This document shows positions 19,001 to 27,034 of a stretch of 64,000 nucleotides of DNA, one piece after another. The stretch is from the NCBI RefSeq assembly GCF_900107095.1, contig NZ_FNOR01000014.1:62001-126000 (forward strand). The letters run 5' to 3'. Made by a program: the position numbers and the translations under genes. The notes beneath the pieces were generated by a model that saw nothing but the letters and a program-made list of their open reading frames with translations, made no database searches and was not told the origin of the DNA. How positions within the stretch are numbered: the stretch's first letter is position 1; each line of letters starts with the position of its first letter. This stretch comes from Collimonas sp. OK242 (GTDB taxonomy: Bacteria; Pseudomonadota; Gammaproteobacteria; Burkholderiales; Burkholderiaceae_D).

Positions 19001-20401
19001 TTAGAGGGAACGGATATCAACGAAATGACCGGCAATGCCCGCCGCCGCCGCCATCGCAGGGCTAACCAGGTGGGTGCGGCCGCCGGCGCCCTGCCGGCCT
19101 TCAAAGTTGCGGTTCGAGGTGGATGCGCAGCGCTCGCCCGGCTCCAGCCGGTCAGCGTTCATCGCCAGACACATGGAACAGCCGGGTTCGCGCCATTCGA
19201 AACCGGCGTCCTTGAAAATCCGGTCCAGGCCTTCGCGCTCGGCTTGCTCCTTGACCAGGCCGGAGCCCGGCACCACCATCGCCAGCTTGACGTTGGAAGC
19301 ACGGAACTTGCCGCGCACTACCGCCGCCGCCGCACGCAAATCTTCAATCCGCGAATTGGTGCAGGAGCCGATGAATACCTTGTCGATACGGATGTCTTCA
19401 ATCGCGGTATTCGGCTTCAGCGCCATATAGGCCAGGGCCTTTTCCATGCCGTCGCGCTTGGTGGCGTCTTTTTCCTTGTCCGGATCAGGCACGCGGCCAT
19501 CAATCGCCACCACCATTTCAGGCGAGGTGCCCCAAGTCACTTGCGGCTTGATCTCGGCAGCGTTGAGGGTCACCACCATGTCGAACTTGGCGCCCGGATC
19601 GGAATGCAAGGTGCGCCAGTAAGCGACGGCGCGCTCCCAATGCGGCCCGACCGGCGAAAACGGCCGGCCTTTGACATAGTTGACGGTAGTGTCGTCGACC
19701 GCGATCATGCCGGCACGCGCACCGGCTTCAATCGCCATGTTGCAGACCGTCATGCGGCCTTCCATCGACAACGCGCGAATCGCCGAACCGGCGAATTCGA
19801 TTGCATAGCCGGTGCCGCCGGCGGTGCCGATACGGCCGATCACTGCCAGCACGATGTCCTTGGCGGTGACGCCGTTAGGAATCACGCCGTCGACCTGCAC
19901 CAGCATAGCTTTGGATTTTTTGGTCAGCAAGGTCTGGGTCGCCAGCACATGCTCGACTTCGGAGGTGCCGATGCCGTGCGCCAGGCAAGCGAACGCGCCA
20001 TGGGTCGACGTGTGGGAATCGCCGCAGACCACGGTCATGCCAGGTAAAGTTGCGCCCTGCTCCGGTCCGATCACATGGACGATGCCTTGGCGATGGTCGT
20101 TCATGCCGAAATAGGTCAAGCCGTAGGTCTTGGCATTCGCATCCAGGGTTTCCACTTGCAAACGCGAGATCGGATCGGCGATGCCGTTAGCGCGGCCGGT
20201 AGTAGGCACATTATGATCGGCCACCATCAGGTTGGCCGGCAGCCGCCATGGTTTGCGGCCGGCCAGCTTCAGCCCTTCGAAAGCCTGAGGACTGGTGACC
20301 TCATGTAAAAGATGTCGATCAATATACAGAATCGCCGTGCCATCCTGTTCAGTATGGACGACGTGAGATTCCCAGAGTTTATCGTAGAGCGTTTTAAGCA
20401 T
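19001..20401 (-). CDS. leuC: 3-isopropylmalate dehydratase large subunit
   Basis: A 466-residue aconitase-family protein that holds the 4Fe-4S cluster of isopropylmalate isomerase. The cluster cysteines are Cys347 (FIGSCTNSR), Cys408 and Cys411 (PGCSMC). Substrate-side motifs such as [20 protein letters not shown] are intact. It is the first gene of the leu cluster here; leuA is not in the window. A candidate extended -10 promoter lies about 50 nt upstream. Confidence 0.97.
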   Translation of the reverse strand: MLKTLYDKLWESHVVHTEQDGTAILYIDRHLLHEVTSPQAFEGLKLAGRKPWRLPANLMVADHNVPTTGRANGIADPISRLQVETLDANAKTYGLTYFGMNDHRQGIVHVIGPEQGATLPGMTVVCGDSHTSTHGAFACLAHGIGTSEVEHVLATQTLLTKKSKAMLVQVDGVIPNGVTAKDIVLAVIGRIGTAGGTGYAIEFAGSAIRALSMEGRMTVCNMAIEAGARAGMIAVDDTTVNYVKGRPFSPVGPHWERAVAYWRTLHSDPGAKFDMVVTLNAAEIKPQVTWGTSPEMVVAIDGRVPDPDKEKDATKRDGMEKALAYMALKPNTAIEDIRIDKVFIGSCTNSRIEDLRAAAAVVRGKFRASNVKLAMVVPGSGLVKEQAEREGLDRIFKDAGFEWREPGCSMCLAMNADRLEPGERCASTSNRNFEGRQGAGGRTHLVSPAMAAAAGIAGHFVDIRSL

Positions 20402-20448
20402 GATCCAGGGCGGCTGCGAGGCGCGCTAAACAGTGAATTTAGCTCTTG

Positions 20449-20457
20449 ATTATGCCA
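20449..20457 (-). promoter_or_regulatory. Candidate sigma-70 extended -10 promoter of leuC
   Basis: On the minus strand TGGCATAAT forms an extended -10 element (TGN plus CATAAT), with no good -35. It would start transcription near 20442 and give a leader of about 40 nt before the leuC ATG at 20401. No leader peptide or attenuator is seen. Confidence 0.45.
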
Positions 20458-20547
20458 TAGAAGCAGGCAATTTACGCTGCTGGAAGCCGCGAAAACGACA
20501 TACCGGCGACTGGAATGTTGCATATCTTAACTTATCGGGCAGGTCCA

Positions 20548-20564
20548 GCCGGTGCAAAACCGGC
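20548..20564 (-). terminator. Small hairpin after the DMT transporter gene
   Basis: GCCGGT and ACCGGC form a perfect 6-bp stem with a 5-nt loop, about 40 nt beyond the exporter stop (20603) on the minus strand and upstream of leuC. There is no T-tract, so termination is uncertain. Confidence 0.4.
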
Positions 20565-20602
20565 ACTTGTTCCATTATTCATTTCCTCATTTACTTCACG
20601 AT

Positions 20603-21487
20603 TCATTTCGCTACCTTACTGCCCAAATAGCTGGACAGATCAAGCTTGCCGGTCGCCAACGCCGTACCCAGCAGCACGATCAGGCAGCCTGCCAGCATGG
20701 TCGCGCTAACTTCTTCCTTGAGAAAAATCGCACCCCAGATCACGCCAAAAATAGGAATCAGGAAGGTCACCGAGGCGGCATAGGCCGAACCCACATGCTC
20801 CAGCAAACGATAGAAAATCGCGTAGGCGATACCGGTACAAACCACCCCTAAAGCCAGCACCGAGTACCAGGCCGTGGCAGAAGCCGGCGCCGTCGGCCAA
20901 TACAGAATCGCCAGCGGCAGCAACACCAGCGTCGCCGCCAGCTGGCTACCGCATGCGACGACAAAGGGCGGCACGCCGGCCAGTCGCGTCTTCGAATAAT
21001 TGATGGCGAAACCGTAGGACAGCGTGGCCAGCAGTACCGCAGCTATCGCTAGCCACACGCCTGGCATGCCGCTGCCGATCTTGTCCGACACCAAGGTAAT
21101 CACGCCCGCCATGCCGACCAGCATGCCAATGACTTGCGGCCGGCTCATCGGCGCTTTCAGCCAGGCGAACGCAATCAAGCCAGTCCACAGCGGCACGGTG
21201 GCGTTCAGGATCGCATCGAAACCGGCGTTGAGATACAAGGTCGAGTAGGCAAACAGGGAAAACGGCAGGGCCGAATTGGTGATGCCGACCACCAGCAGCG
21301 GCCACGCCTTGCTGCGCAAATGAGCGCGGGCGGCGGCCGAACGCAACACCGGCAGCAACACCAGCGCCGCTATCCCGACCCGCAAGGCGATCAGCGGCAC
21401 AGGGCCGAATTCCGGCGTGCCGACACGCATGAAAAGAAATGATGCACCCCAGATGGCGGCGAGAGAAAACAGTTCAACTATATTCAT
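20603..21487 (-). CDS. DMT superfamily transporter, EamA family
   Basis: About 294 residues and mostly hydrophobic. It has two tandem EamA repeats of about five membrane segments each; WGASFLFMRVGTPEFGPV opens repeat one and LLATLSYGFAINYSKTRLAG opens repeat two. DMT proteins usually export amino acids, nucleosides or other metabolites; the substrate cannot be read here. The ATG at 21487 (MNIVELFSLAAIWG) is the natural start; the open frame runs about 57 codons further without membrane-protein character. It points the same way as leuC but is separated by about 200 nt and a hairpin. Confidence 0.85.
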   Translation of the reverse strand: MNIVELFSLAAIWGASFLFMRVGTPEFGPVPLIALRVGIAALVLLPVLRSAAARAHLRSKAWPLLVVGITNSALPFSLFAYSTLYLNAGFDAILNATVPLWTGLIAFAWLKAPMSRPQVIGMLVGMAGVITLVSDKIGSGMPGVWLAIAAVLLATLSYGFAINYSKTRLAGVPPFVVACGSQLAATLVLLPLAILYWPTAPASATAWYSVLALGVVCTGIAYAIFYRLLEHVGSAYAASVTFLIPIFGVIWGAIFLKEEVSATMLAGCLIVLLGTALATGKLDLSSYLGSKVAK

Positions 21488-21898
21488 GACTGGTCTTTTT
21501 GAGTGGCGACAAGGATCGAACAGACATTCGTTTGCATGCGGCAATATATCCGATAACCGCAAGACGCGCTCGACGCCGAAAAAGGGGAATGCAGGAACAC
21601 TGCAGTCCGTCCAATTGAGCGCACGCCGTAAGCATGGGAGTGATAAGGCGATGAGCAATATTGTTTAAGTTCAGATGTGAGAAAACAGCTTGCTACTTGC
21701 CGCACACCCAATTAAATTCTCCGCGGAAATTAACGTTAATACGCGGAGGAAATTTCAGGATACGTTTCTGTTACTGAAAAAAAATTTGTGTGGGTACGCC
21801 ACGAAACCAACTATATTTAACAATCAATCGCTGGACAAAATCTATTTTTGTAGCAGAATGGAAATAGTAATTTACCAATAAAAAATTGCGTCCCGGCA
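21488..21898. other. Gene-free stretch with AT-rich dyads
   Basis: About 410 nt between the exporter start and the decayed GlxA-like gene. The part from about 21660 to 21900 is clearly AT-rich compared with the flanks. It contains a compound dyad at 21719-21748: 7-bp arms CTCCGCG/CGCGGAG around the palindrome ATTAACGTTAAT. No convincing coding frame is seen. Confidence 0.5.
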
Positions 21899-21934
21899 AT
21901 GCAAAAAGGTAGATTGCCTGTAGGGGAGAGTCAC

Positions 21935-22333
21935 ATGGATATCGAGTGCGCAAAGACACTTGAGGTGAGTGGCGGCAGCAGCTCAGACACCAACTCGACC
22001 AGACACATAGGGATCATCGTTTTCGAAGGGATCGGACTGGCCAAACATCGGTTCGATACGCTGCCCATGGCCGGCACCGGAAACTTCGACACTTACCGAG
22101 ATCCCCCGATTGCCTGGTTACAGCAAATGCGCGGCAGCGTACGTCGTATCGCGGCAATCTGCACTGGCAAGCCCCACAAAACGTTGCTCTGGTTGGTCGA
22201 ACATCTGGCGGAAGCGATCAGAATGGTCGATGCGGCCTGTTCAGCGGCGAACAGGTCGCCAAATTGTCTCGCAAGCACATGTGGACTTCGCCGACCGAGT
22301 ATCGCAAGGGAATACAACCAAGCTGAAGCATAG
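21935..22333 (+). pseudogene. Decayed GlxA-type (DJ-1/PfpI + AraC) transcriptional regulator
   Basis: An ATG at 21935 with a good GGGGAGAG site opens a frame whose protein contains HIGIIVFEGI, then FDTLPMAGTG...WLQQMRGSVRRIAAICTG. These match the start and the nucleophile-elbow region of GlxA-family amidotransferase-like domains, but about 60-70 residues that normally lie between are missing. After ICTG the family resemblance stops in this frame. In another frame (22252-22326) a piece reading VAKLSRKHMWTSPTEYRKGI resembles the end of an AraC helix-turn-helix (TPxEYR). I read this as a gene shortened by internal deletions and frameshifts from a parent of about 320 residues. The alternative is a novel 132-residue protein. 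Confidence 0.6.
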
Positions 22334-22359
22334 ACCAACGCGCTATTGTAGGAGAAACG

Positions 22360-23925
22360 ATGAGCACTCCCATCGCGATAGCGCCTCGGCTAACGCATGT
22401 TGGCCTCAAACCGCTACCGATCACCCTTCTTGCGACCATCTTTGTGGTGCTGGTTTGCGCCTCGCTGATGACGGTCGAGGTGTGGCGCAGTTGGAATGCG
22501 CGCGACATCGCATTGCGAGAAACAGAAATCGCGACTTCCAACCTGGCACGCGCCTTGTCGCAACATGCCGACGACACCATCAAGGAAGCCGACACCGTTC
22601 TGGTAGGCGTGATTGAACGTCTGGAAGCAGATGGCACCGGCAGCGCCTCGCTGGAGCGCCTGCATAAATTGCTGATCCAGCATATTGCTGAATTGCCCCA
22701 GTTGAATGACCTGTCTATCTACGATGAAAACGGACTATGGCTGGTCAACGCCCGCAGCGGACCGATCCCGCTCGTCAACAACTCTGATCGGCAGTACTTC
22801 AGCTATCACCGCAGCCACTCTAGCCGCGGACCTTTCATCGGGCCGCCGATACGCAGCCGCTCCACCGGCGTATGGATAGTCACCGTATCCAGGCGTTTCA
22901 ATCATCCCGACGGCAGTTTCGCCGGCCTGGTGTTAGGCACCATCAACATCGACTACTTCAAGACCTATTACGAAAGCTTCGATATCGGCCGCGCCGGTTC
23001 AATTTTTCTCAGCCTGAATGACGGCACCATGCTGGTAAGGCGTCCGATGCAGGAAGATGCCATAGGAAAAAACCTGTCCAACTACCCGATCTATCGCGAC
23101 TACGCCTCCAGGAGCGCCGTCGGCACGGCCGTCATGCACTCCGGCCAGGATGGCGTGGAGCGGCTGATCGCCTATCGTCACCTGGAGCAATATCCGCTGT
23201 TCGTCACCGTTGCCCGCTCAAAGGACGAGGTGCTGACCGACTGGCGTGCCGACACTTATCTGCACCTGTTCGGCGCCATGCTGCTGACGCTGGCCTTGGC
23301 CTTGCTAGGCTGGCGGCTGATTCACCAGATCCAGTTGCGCTTGCTGGCAGAGGCCGATCTGTTGCGGGTCCAGGAATCGCTGAAAACCCTCAATCAACAT
23401 CTGGAGCGACTCGCCTTGCAAGACAGCCTGACCGGCCTTGCCAACCGGCGCCAGTTCGACAGCGCGCTACGCGACGAATTCAGTCGTGCCGCGCGTACCG
23501 GGATTTCGCTCGCGCTGGTGATGATCGATGTCGATTACTTCAAACAATATAACGATATATACGGACATCTGGCCGGCGACGAATGTCTGCGGCAAATCAG
23601 CGACGCCATAAGGGCCAGCAAAAATCGTCCGGGCGATCTGGCCACACGCTATGGCGGCGAAGAGATAGCGGTGCTACTACCCGACACCAATCTGGCGGGC
23701 GCGGTTGCAGTTGCAGAAAAGATACGGCTTGCGATCTACAATCTGCAGATCGAGCATCCTGGCGGTCCTGACGGGGTGATCACTATCAGTGCCGGCGTCG
23801 ATGCCTTCGTCCCGGTCAGAGATGAGAATATTCCTTTTGAACTGATTCGAGCTGCGGACAGAGCGCTGTATGCCGCAAAATTCGCCGGTCGCAATTGCGT
23901 TTGTTCCAGTGCCGACCTGCATTAG
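22360..23925 (+). CDS. Membrane diguanylate cyclase with periplasmic Cache-type sensor
   Basis: A 521-residue protein. Membrane segment 1 (about 21-43) is followed by a periplasmic region of about 250 residues typical of double-Cache sensors (IYDENGLWLVNARSG, RGPFIGPP), membrane segment 2 (about 307-327), a short coiled linker, and a GGDEF domain from about 350. The active site is GGEE (432-435) with conserved DVDYFKQYND upstream, so c-di-GMP synthesis from GTP is expected. An inhibitory I-site RPGD (423-426) stands five residues before GGEE, so product inhibition is expected. AGGAG precedes the ATG. No EAL partner is nearby. Confidence 0.92.
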   Translation: MSTPIAIAPRLTHVGLKPLPITLLATIFVVLVCASLMTVEVWRSWNARDIALRETEIATSNLARALSQHADDTIKEADTVLVGVIERLEADGTGSASLERLHKLLIQHIAELPQLNDLSIYDENGLWLVNARSGPIPLVNNSDRQYFSYHRSHSSRGPFIGPPIRSRSTGVWIVTVSRRFNHPDGSFAGLVLGTINIDYFKTYYESFDIGRAGSIFLSLNDGTMLVRRPMQEDAIGKNLSNYPIYRDYASRSAVGTAVMHSGQDGVERLIAYRHLEQYPLFVTVARSKDEVLTDWRADTYLHLFGAMLLTLALALLGWRLIHQIQLRLLAEADLLRVQESLKTLNQHLERLALQDSLTGLANRRQFDSALRDEFSRAARTGISLALVMIDVDYFKQYNDIYGHLAGDECLRQISDAIRASKNRPGDLATRYGGEEIAVLLPDTNLAGAVAVAEKIRLAIYNLQIEHPGGPDGVITISAGVDAFVPVRDENIPFELIRAADRALYAAKFAGRNCVCSSADLH

Positions 23926-23950
23926 CCGATAGTTGCTTCCTGTCCTGATT

Positions 23951-24145
23951 TCAAGCCCTGCCGCGACGCCCGCTTTCATACACTAAAGAACCCACAGCGA
24001 TCAAACGATATAGCTCTTGCTCGGTCAGTTTGTATGACAACGCTGCAATCTCCCGCGCCAGCATGCCGATCAATAAATCATTTCCCGGCACCTGCGCTTG
24101 CGGGCTGGCGCAAGCGATCAAATCGACTATCTGTTCCGCTCTCAT
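23951..24145 (-). CDS. Small protein of unknown function, 64 residues
   Basis: A short frame starting MRAEQIVDLIACASPQAQVP, rich in hydrophobic helix-forming residues, with LTEQELYRLIAVGSLVYESG and a basic end. GGTGGGATC stands directly before the ATG at 24145, a good ribosome-binding site, and codon use matches the neighbours, which is why I accept it. No membrane segment or known motif is seen. It converges on the diguanylate cyclase gene with 25 nt between stops. Function unknown. Confidence 0.55.
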   Translation of the reverse strand: MRAEQIVDLIACASPQAQVPGNDLLIGMLAREIAALSYKLTEQELYRLIAVGSLVYESGRRGRA

Positions 24146-24182
24146 GATCCCACCTCTGAAAGATTATTCGGGATTGAAGCAA

Positions 24183-24210
24183 GGAAGCCTGGCATATGGC
24201 CAGTGCTTCC
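24183..24210 (-). terminator. Hairpin after the collagen-like gene
   Basis: GGAAGC/GCTTCC plus CTGGC/GCCAG form an 11-bp stem with one bulged T and a 5-nt loop. It lies about 20-45 nt after the stop of the collagen-like lipoprotein gene. The T-tract is poor. Confidence 0.45.
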
Positions 24211-24228
24211 TCGTGGATCATTCAACCA

Positions 24229-25620
24229 TTATTTCTTGGCGCCTCCCAGCAATCCGCCAAGCAAACCTGTCGCAGGGGCCAGCGGGCTCGCGGTCGATCC
24301 TGTTGCGCCACCGGCCGCACCGGTCAAGCCTGCTACCAGGTTGGTGACTGGGGCCAGAGGACTGGCACCCGCCCCCGTTGTGCCGCCAACCGCGCCAGTC
24401 AAGGCACCCAACAAACCGGTTACCGGAGCCAACGGACCGCCGGTTGAGCCTGTTGCGCCGCCGACCGCGCCGGTCAAACCACTCAACAAGCCGGTGGCTG
24501 GGGCCAACGGACCGCCACCGGTAGTTCCGCCCACTCCGCCAAGCCCCCCCGTAAGAGCGCTATTCAAAGGTTGCAATAAACCACCGGTCTTGTTGCCGAG
24601 CAGGGGTTGTCCGGTACCGACCAAGGCATTCGTGCCCAGACTCGCCACTGTAACGCCGACGCCGCTGACCACCGCGCCCAGATTACTGACCACAGGCACC
24701 TTGGCGCCGGTCAATGCGCCTCCCACAGTATTGACGCCGCCGCCCACTGTCGCCAGCAAGGTATTCACAGGCTGGTTGAGGCCGGTTGTATTGCCGATTG
24801 TTTGCGTCAAGGTAGCAACTGTGCTGGTCAGCGGCACGATTGCCTGACTGACGCTCTGAGTGATTTGTTGCACCGGACCGGTAGTCAGGACGCCGGTCAG
24901 CGGCGCTCCCAGTCCGGCGACAGTAGTGCCGACCTGGGTCACCAAACCGCCTACAGGCGTGGTCACCGGCGCCAACGGCGCCAATGGCCCGCTACCCAAT
25001 CCAGAGACCAGCTGCCCCGCACTCGTTACAGTATTCCCCACATCCGTAACTACCCCGCCGGTACTGCCGAGAGTAGTGCCGAGCGCATTCGGATTGCTGC
25101 CGAGCTGGCCCAAGCCGTTGCTGATACCGCCACCCAAGGTCGCAACAATACCTGTGCCGTTATCAACCACTCCAGCCAAGCCGCTTTTTGCCTGGGTAGA
25201 CAGGATCGGCACGTTATTGATCACGGTGTCGCCTATCGCACCAAGCGCGGCGCCTGTACCAGATACGGCGCCGCCAGCGTTAGAGAGGAAGTTGCTTGCA
25301 GCACCAGTACCGCCACCAGTACCGCCACCAGTGCCGCCACCAGTGCCACCGCCTGTGCCACCGCCTATACCACCGCCTGTACCACCACTAGTACCACCGC
25401 CAGTGCCAGTACCACCTGTGCCGCCGCCCGCACTACCACCGTCGCCACCACCCGCGCCGGTGCCGCCACCTGTACCGCCGCTGGCACCGAGAGCCTCCTG
25501 TCCGGTTCCTGCAGCCGAACCGAGTGATTTGCCCAAGTCGCCGCCACTGGCGCAACCGGCCAACAAACTGCTCAACAATAACGATGCGACGATCAGGCTA
25601 CCTTTTTGCGATGTATTCAT
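24229..25620 (-). CDS. Collagen-like Gly-rich repeat lipoprotein
   Basis: A 463-residue protein. The start MNTSQKGSLIVASLLLSSLL ends in lipobox LAGC (Cys23), so a lipoprotein is expected. Residues about 45-105 are a Gly/Thr low-complexity tract built on GGGTG units. A long Val/Gly/Thr-rich middle follows, and the C-terminus holds three 25-residue repeats plus a partial one, each starting PLAPxTxL and containing LTGAxGGxTG. Similar proteins in Burkholderiales are annotated as collagen-like triple helix repeat proteins; a real Gly-X-Y triplet pattern is not evident here. The ATG at 25620 has AGGGGA upstream. Surface or matrix exposure is inferred only. Confidence 0.75.
   Translation of the reverse strand: MNTSQKGSLIVASLLLSSLLAGCASGGDLGKSLGSAAGTGQEALGASGGTGGGTGAGGGDGGSAGGGTGGTGTGGGTSGGTGGGIGGGTGGGTGGGTGGGTGGGTGAASNFLSNAGGAVSGTGAALGAIGDTVINNVPILSTQAKSGLAGVVDNGTGIVATLGGGISNGLGQLGSNPNALGTTLGSTGGVVTDVGNTVTSAGQLVSGLGSGPLAPLAPVTTPVGGLVTQVGTTVAGLGAPLTGVLTTGPVQQITQSVSQAIVPLTSTVATLTQTIGNTTGLNQPVNTLLATVGGGVNTVGGALTGAKVPVVSNLGAVVSGVGVTVASLGTNALVGTGQPLLGNKTGGLLQPLNSALTGGLGGVGGTTGGGPLAPATGLLSGLTGAVGGATGSTGGPLAPVTGLLGALTGAVGGTTGAGASPLAPVTNLVAGLTGAAGGATGSTASPLAPATGLLGGLLGGAKK
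24232..24510 (-). repeat. 75-nt coding repeats (3 copies + partial)
   Basis: In-frame units at about 24436-24510, 24361-24435 and 24286-24360, plus a partial one at 24232-24285. Each encodes PLAP(A/V)T(G/N)L followed by a Gly/Thr-rich tail. They differ mostly by substitutions, so the array is not fresh slippage. Confidence 0.75.
25290..25490 (-). repeat. GGTGG-type low-complexity tract in the collagen-like gene
   Basis: Short imperfect repeats of the plus-strand form ccaccagtgccgc encode GGGTGGGTGG-like sequence on the minus strand. Such tracts are prone to copy-number change. They have no spacer structure and are not a CRISPR array. Confidence 0.7.
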
Positions 25621-26239
25621 GATGTATTCCCCTTTATTGAAATTTCCAAGCAATTGTTCCTGCTTGTCTATTCCGCAAAGAACATGCCAACCGGAAAAAC
25701 CTCGAACAAAGGAGCAGTGCAGGCCATCACTTCCCATAAAATCAAAAAATAAAACCTTATAAATCAATGACTAAAGAAATTTTCAAGCAAATCCAGATAA
25801 ATTGCGCGCCGTGTTACACGGCAGCATTTGATACGTTACATGTAACGTAACGGCAAGCTGCGGACGGGTACAATTAATTGCCTTATCAACATCAAAAAGA
25901 AAAGCCATTACCTGCCCGAGGCTGGCGCTCAATCCTGCTTCGACGGAGCGATATCGACATTTACCTCGTCGGCAGAATTGAGATATCCTCAAACCTCTAG
26001 AAAAAATGGCAACACATGCACACTCCCGCAGCAATGGATGCGGGATACGCAACTAGTTAAGCCAAACAAGGTCAGAGGATGCGCACTGGCGCAATGTTGC
26101 CGGTGATTATTTAAGCAGCGCGAAACAAGGCGTAGGGCGGGCAAAATCTATTACCGCCTTGCGATGATGTCTATTGATCAGAGGAATGTCATTGTTGGTC
26201 CAGAAAACCGCGGCGTCCAGCCCGCAAAATCCAAACAGA
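25621..26239. other. Long divergent intergenic region with an 18-bp palindrome
   Basis: About 620 nt between the divergent collagen-like lipoprotein and NlpD-like genes. It carries the perfect palindrome at 25832-25849, a GTGTTACAC dyad at 25811-25819, and a GTAGGGCGGGCA stretch near 26131 that echoes the hairpins at 1648 and 2969. Short frames here lack ribosome-binding sites and family resemblance, so I call no gene. Confidence 0.5.
25832..25849. promoter_or_regulatory. Perfect 18-bp palindrome TACGTTACATGTAACGTA
   Basis: Fully symmetric around 25840/25841, about 210 bp upstream of the collagen-like gene start and about 390 bp upstream of the NlpD-like start. A shorter dyad GTGTTACAC stands 13 bp away and shares GTTAC with it. 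This is the form of a dimeric repressor or activator site. The protein that binds is unknown. Confidence 0.5.
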
Positions 26240-26938
26240 ATGAGAAAATTCGGCCTTGCGCTAATCCTGCTGGCCACCCTCGCCGCCTGCGGTACGCCAT
26301 CCGGCTCCGATACCAATGGCACAGCGCAGCCCAGCGGCCCCGGCTATTACGCGGTGCAAAAGGGCGACACCCTGTCCAGCATTGCGCGCAAATTCCGGCT
26401 CAGCAATAGCGACATCATCAGCTGGAACAAGCTATCTGACCCAAATGACATCAAGGTGGAACAAGTATTGCGGGTCGCGCCCCAAGGCGTTCGCGCCGGC
26501 AGCAAAACCACGCCGCGCAGCGTCGACAATAGCGCCGCTAGCGCTGCTGCCGGCGCAGCCAACGACGAACAAAATACGATCGACTGGACCTGGCCCGCAA
26601 GCGGCCAGTCCGCCGGCGGCCTCGGCCAGGGGAAAAAGGGGATGGATATTTTCGGCGAGCTCGGACAGCCGGTGCTGGCCGCCGCCGCCGGCAAGGTCAT
26701 GTATTCCGGCAGCGGCATACGCGGCTACGGCAACCTGGTCATCATCAAACATGACAGCAATCTGCTATCGATCTACGCCCACAACAAGACCATCGTCGTC
26801 AAAGAGGGGCAGATGGTTGGCAAGGGCCAGAAAATTGCCGAGATGGGCAAAACCGACAGCAACTCGGTCAAACTGTATTTCGAGATCCGGCGCCAGGGAA
26901 AACCGGTCGACCCATCCCGTTATTTACCAAGTCGCTAA
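26240..26938 (+). CDS. NlpD-like lipoprotein: LysM plus degenerate LytM (M23) domain
   Basis: A 232-residue protein starting MRKFGLALILLATLAACG, with lipobox LAAC. A LysM motif follows (YYAVQKGDTLSSIARKFRLS, ending QVLRVAP), then a linker, and a C-terminal LytM fold (about 125-230). Zinc ligands expected for an active M23 peptidase are missing: the usual HxxxD is KGMDIFG and HxH is KLYFEIR. E. coli NlpD shows the same loss and activates amidase AmiC at the septum, so an amidase-activator role is likely. The open frame begins at a TTG at 26174, but the signal peptide fixes the start at 26240. Confidence 0.85.
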   Translation: MRKFGLALILLATLAACGTPSGSDTNGTAQPSGPGYYAVQKGDTLSSIARKFRLSNSDIISWNKLSDPNDIKVEQVLRVAPQGVRAGSKTTPRSVDNSAASAAAGAANDEQNTIDWTWPASGQSAGGLGQGKKGMDIFGELGQPVLAAAAGKVMYSGSGIRGYGNLVIIKHDSNLLSIYAHNKTIVVKEGQMVGKGQKIAEMGKTDSNSVKLYFEIRRQGKPVDPSRYLPSR

Positions 26939-26958
26939 GAAGCGGATCTGCTTCTTAG
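26935..26958. terminator. Inverted repeat overlapping the NlpD-like stop codon
   Basis: CTAAGAAGC and GCTTCTTAG form a perfect 9-bp stem with a 6-nt loop; the TAA stop is inside the left arm. It lies between convergent genes, but no T-tract follows on either strand. Confidence 0.5.
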
Positions 26959-27034
26959 CAGACAAAAAAGGGCGCATGAAGTGAGTAAATTCGCCCCCCT
27001 TAGGATAATTCACAGCAACTGTCCCTGCTGCGGC

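Noticed and set aside
19025-20047. Plus-strand open frame of 340 codons opposite leuC
   Set aside because: It is a GC-driven shadow of leuC; Arg/His/Gly-rich translation without motifs.
25290-25490. Possible CRISPR-like repeat array
   Set aside because: The repeats are short, in frame and without unique spacers; they encode GGGTG units.
24860-25762. Pro-rich plus-strand frame opposite the collagen-like gene
   Set aside because: A mirror of Gly-rich codons; the minus-strand frame has the lipobox, ribosome-binding site and repeats.
25783-26052. Possible 89-residue minus-strand gene
   Set aside because: It lacks a ribosome-binding site and family resemblance, and overlaps the operator-like palindrome.
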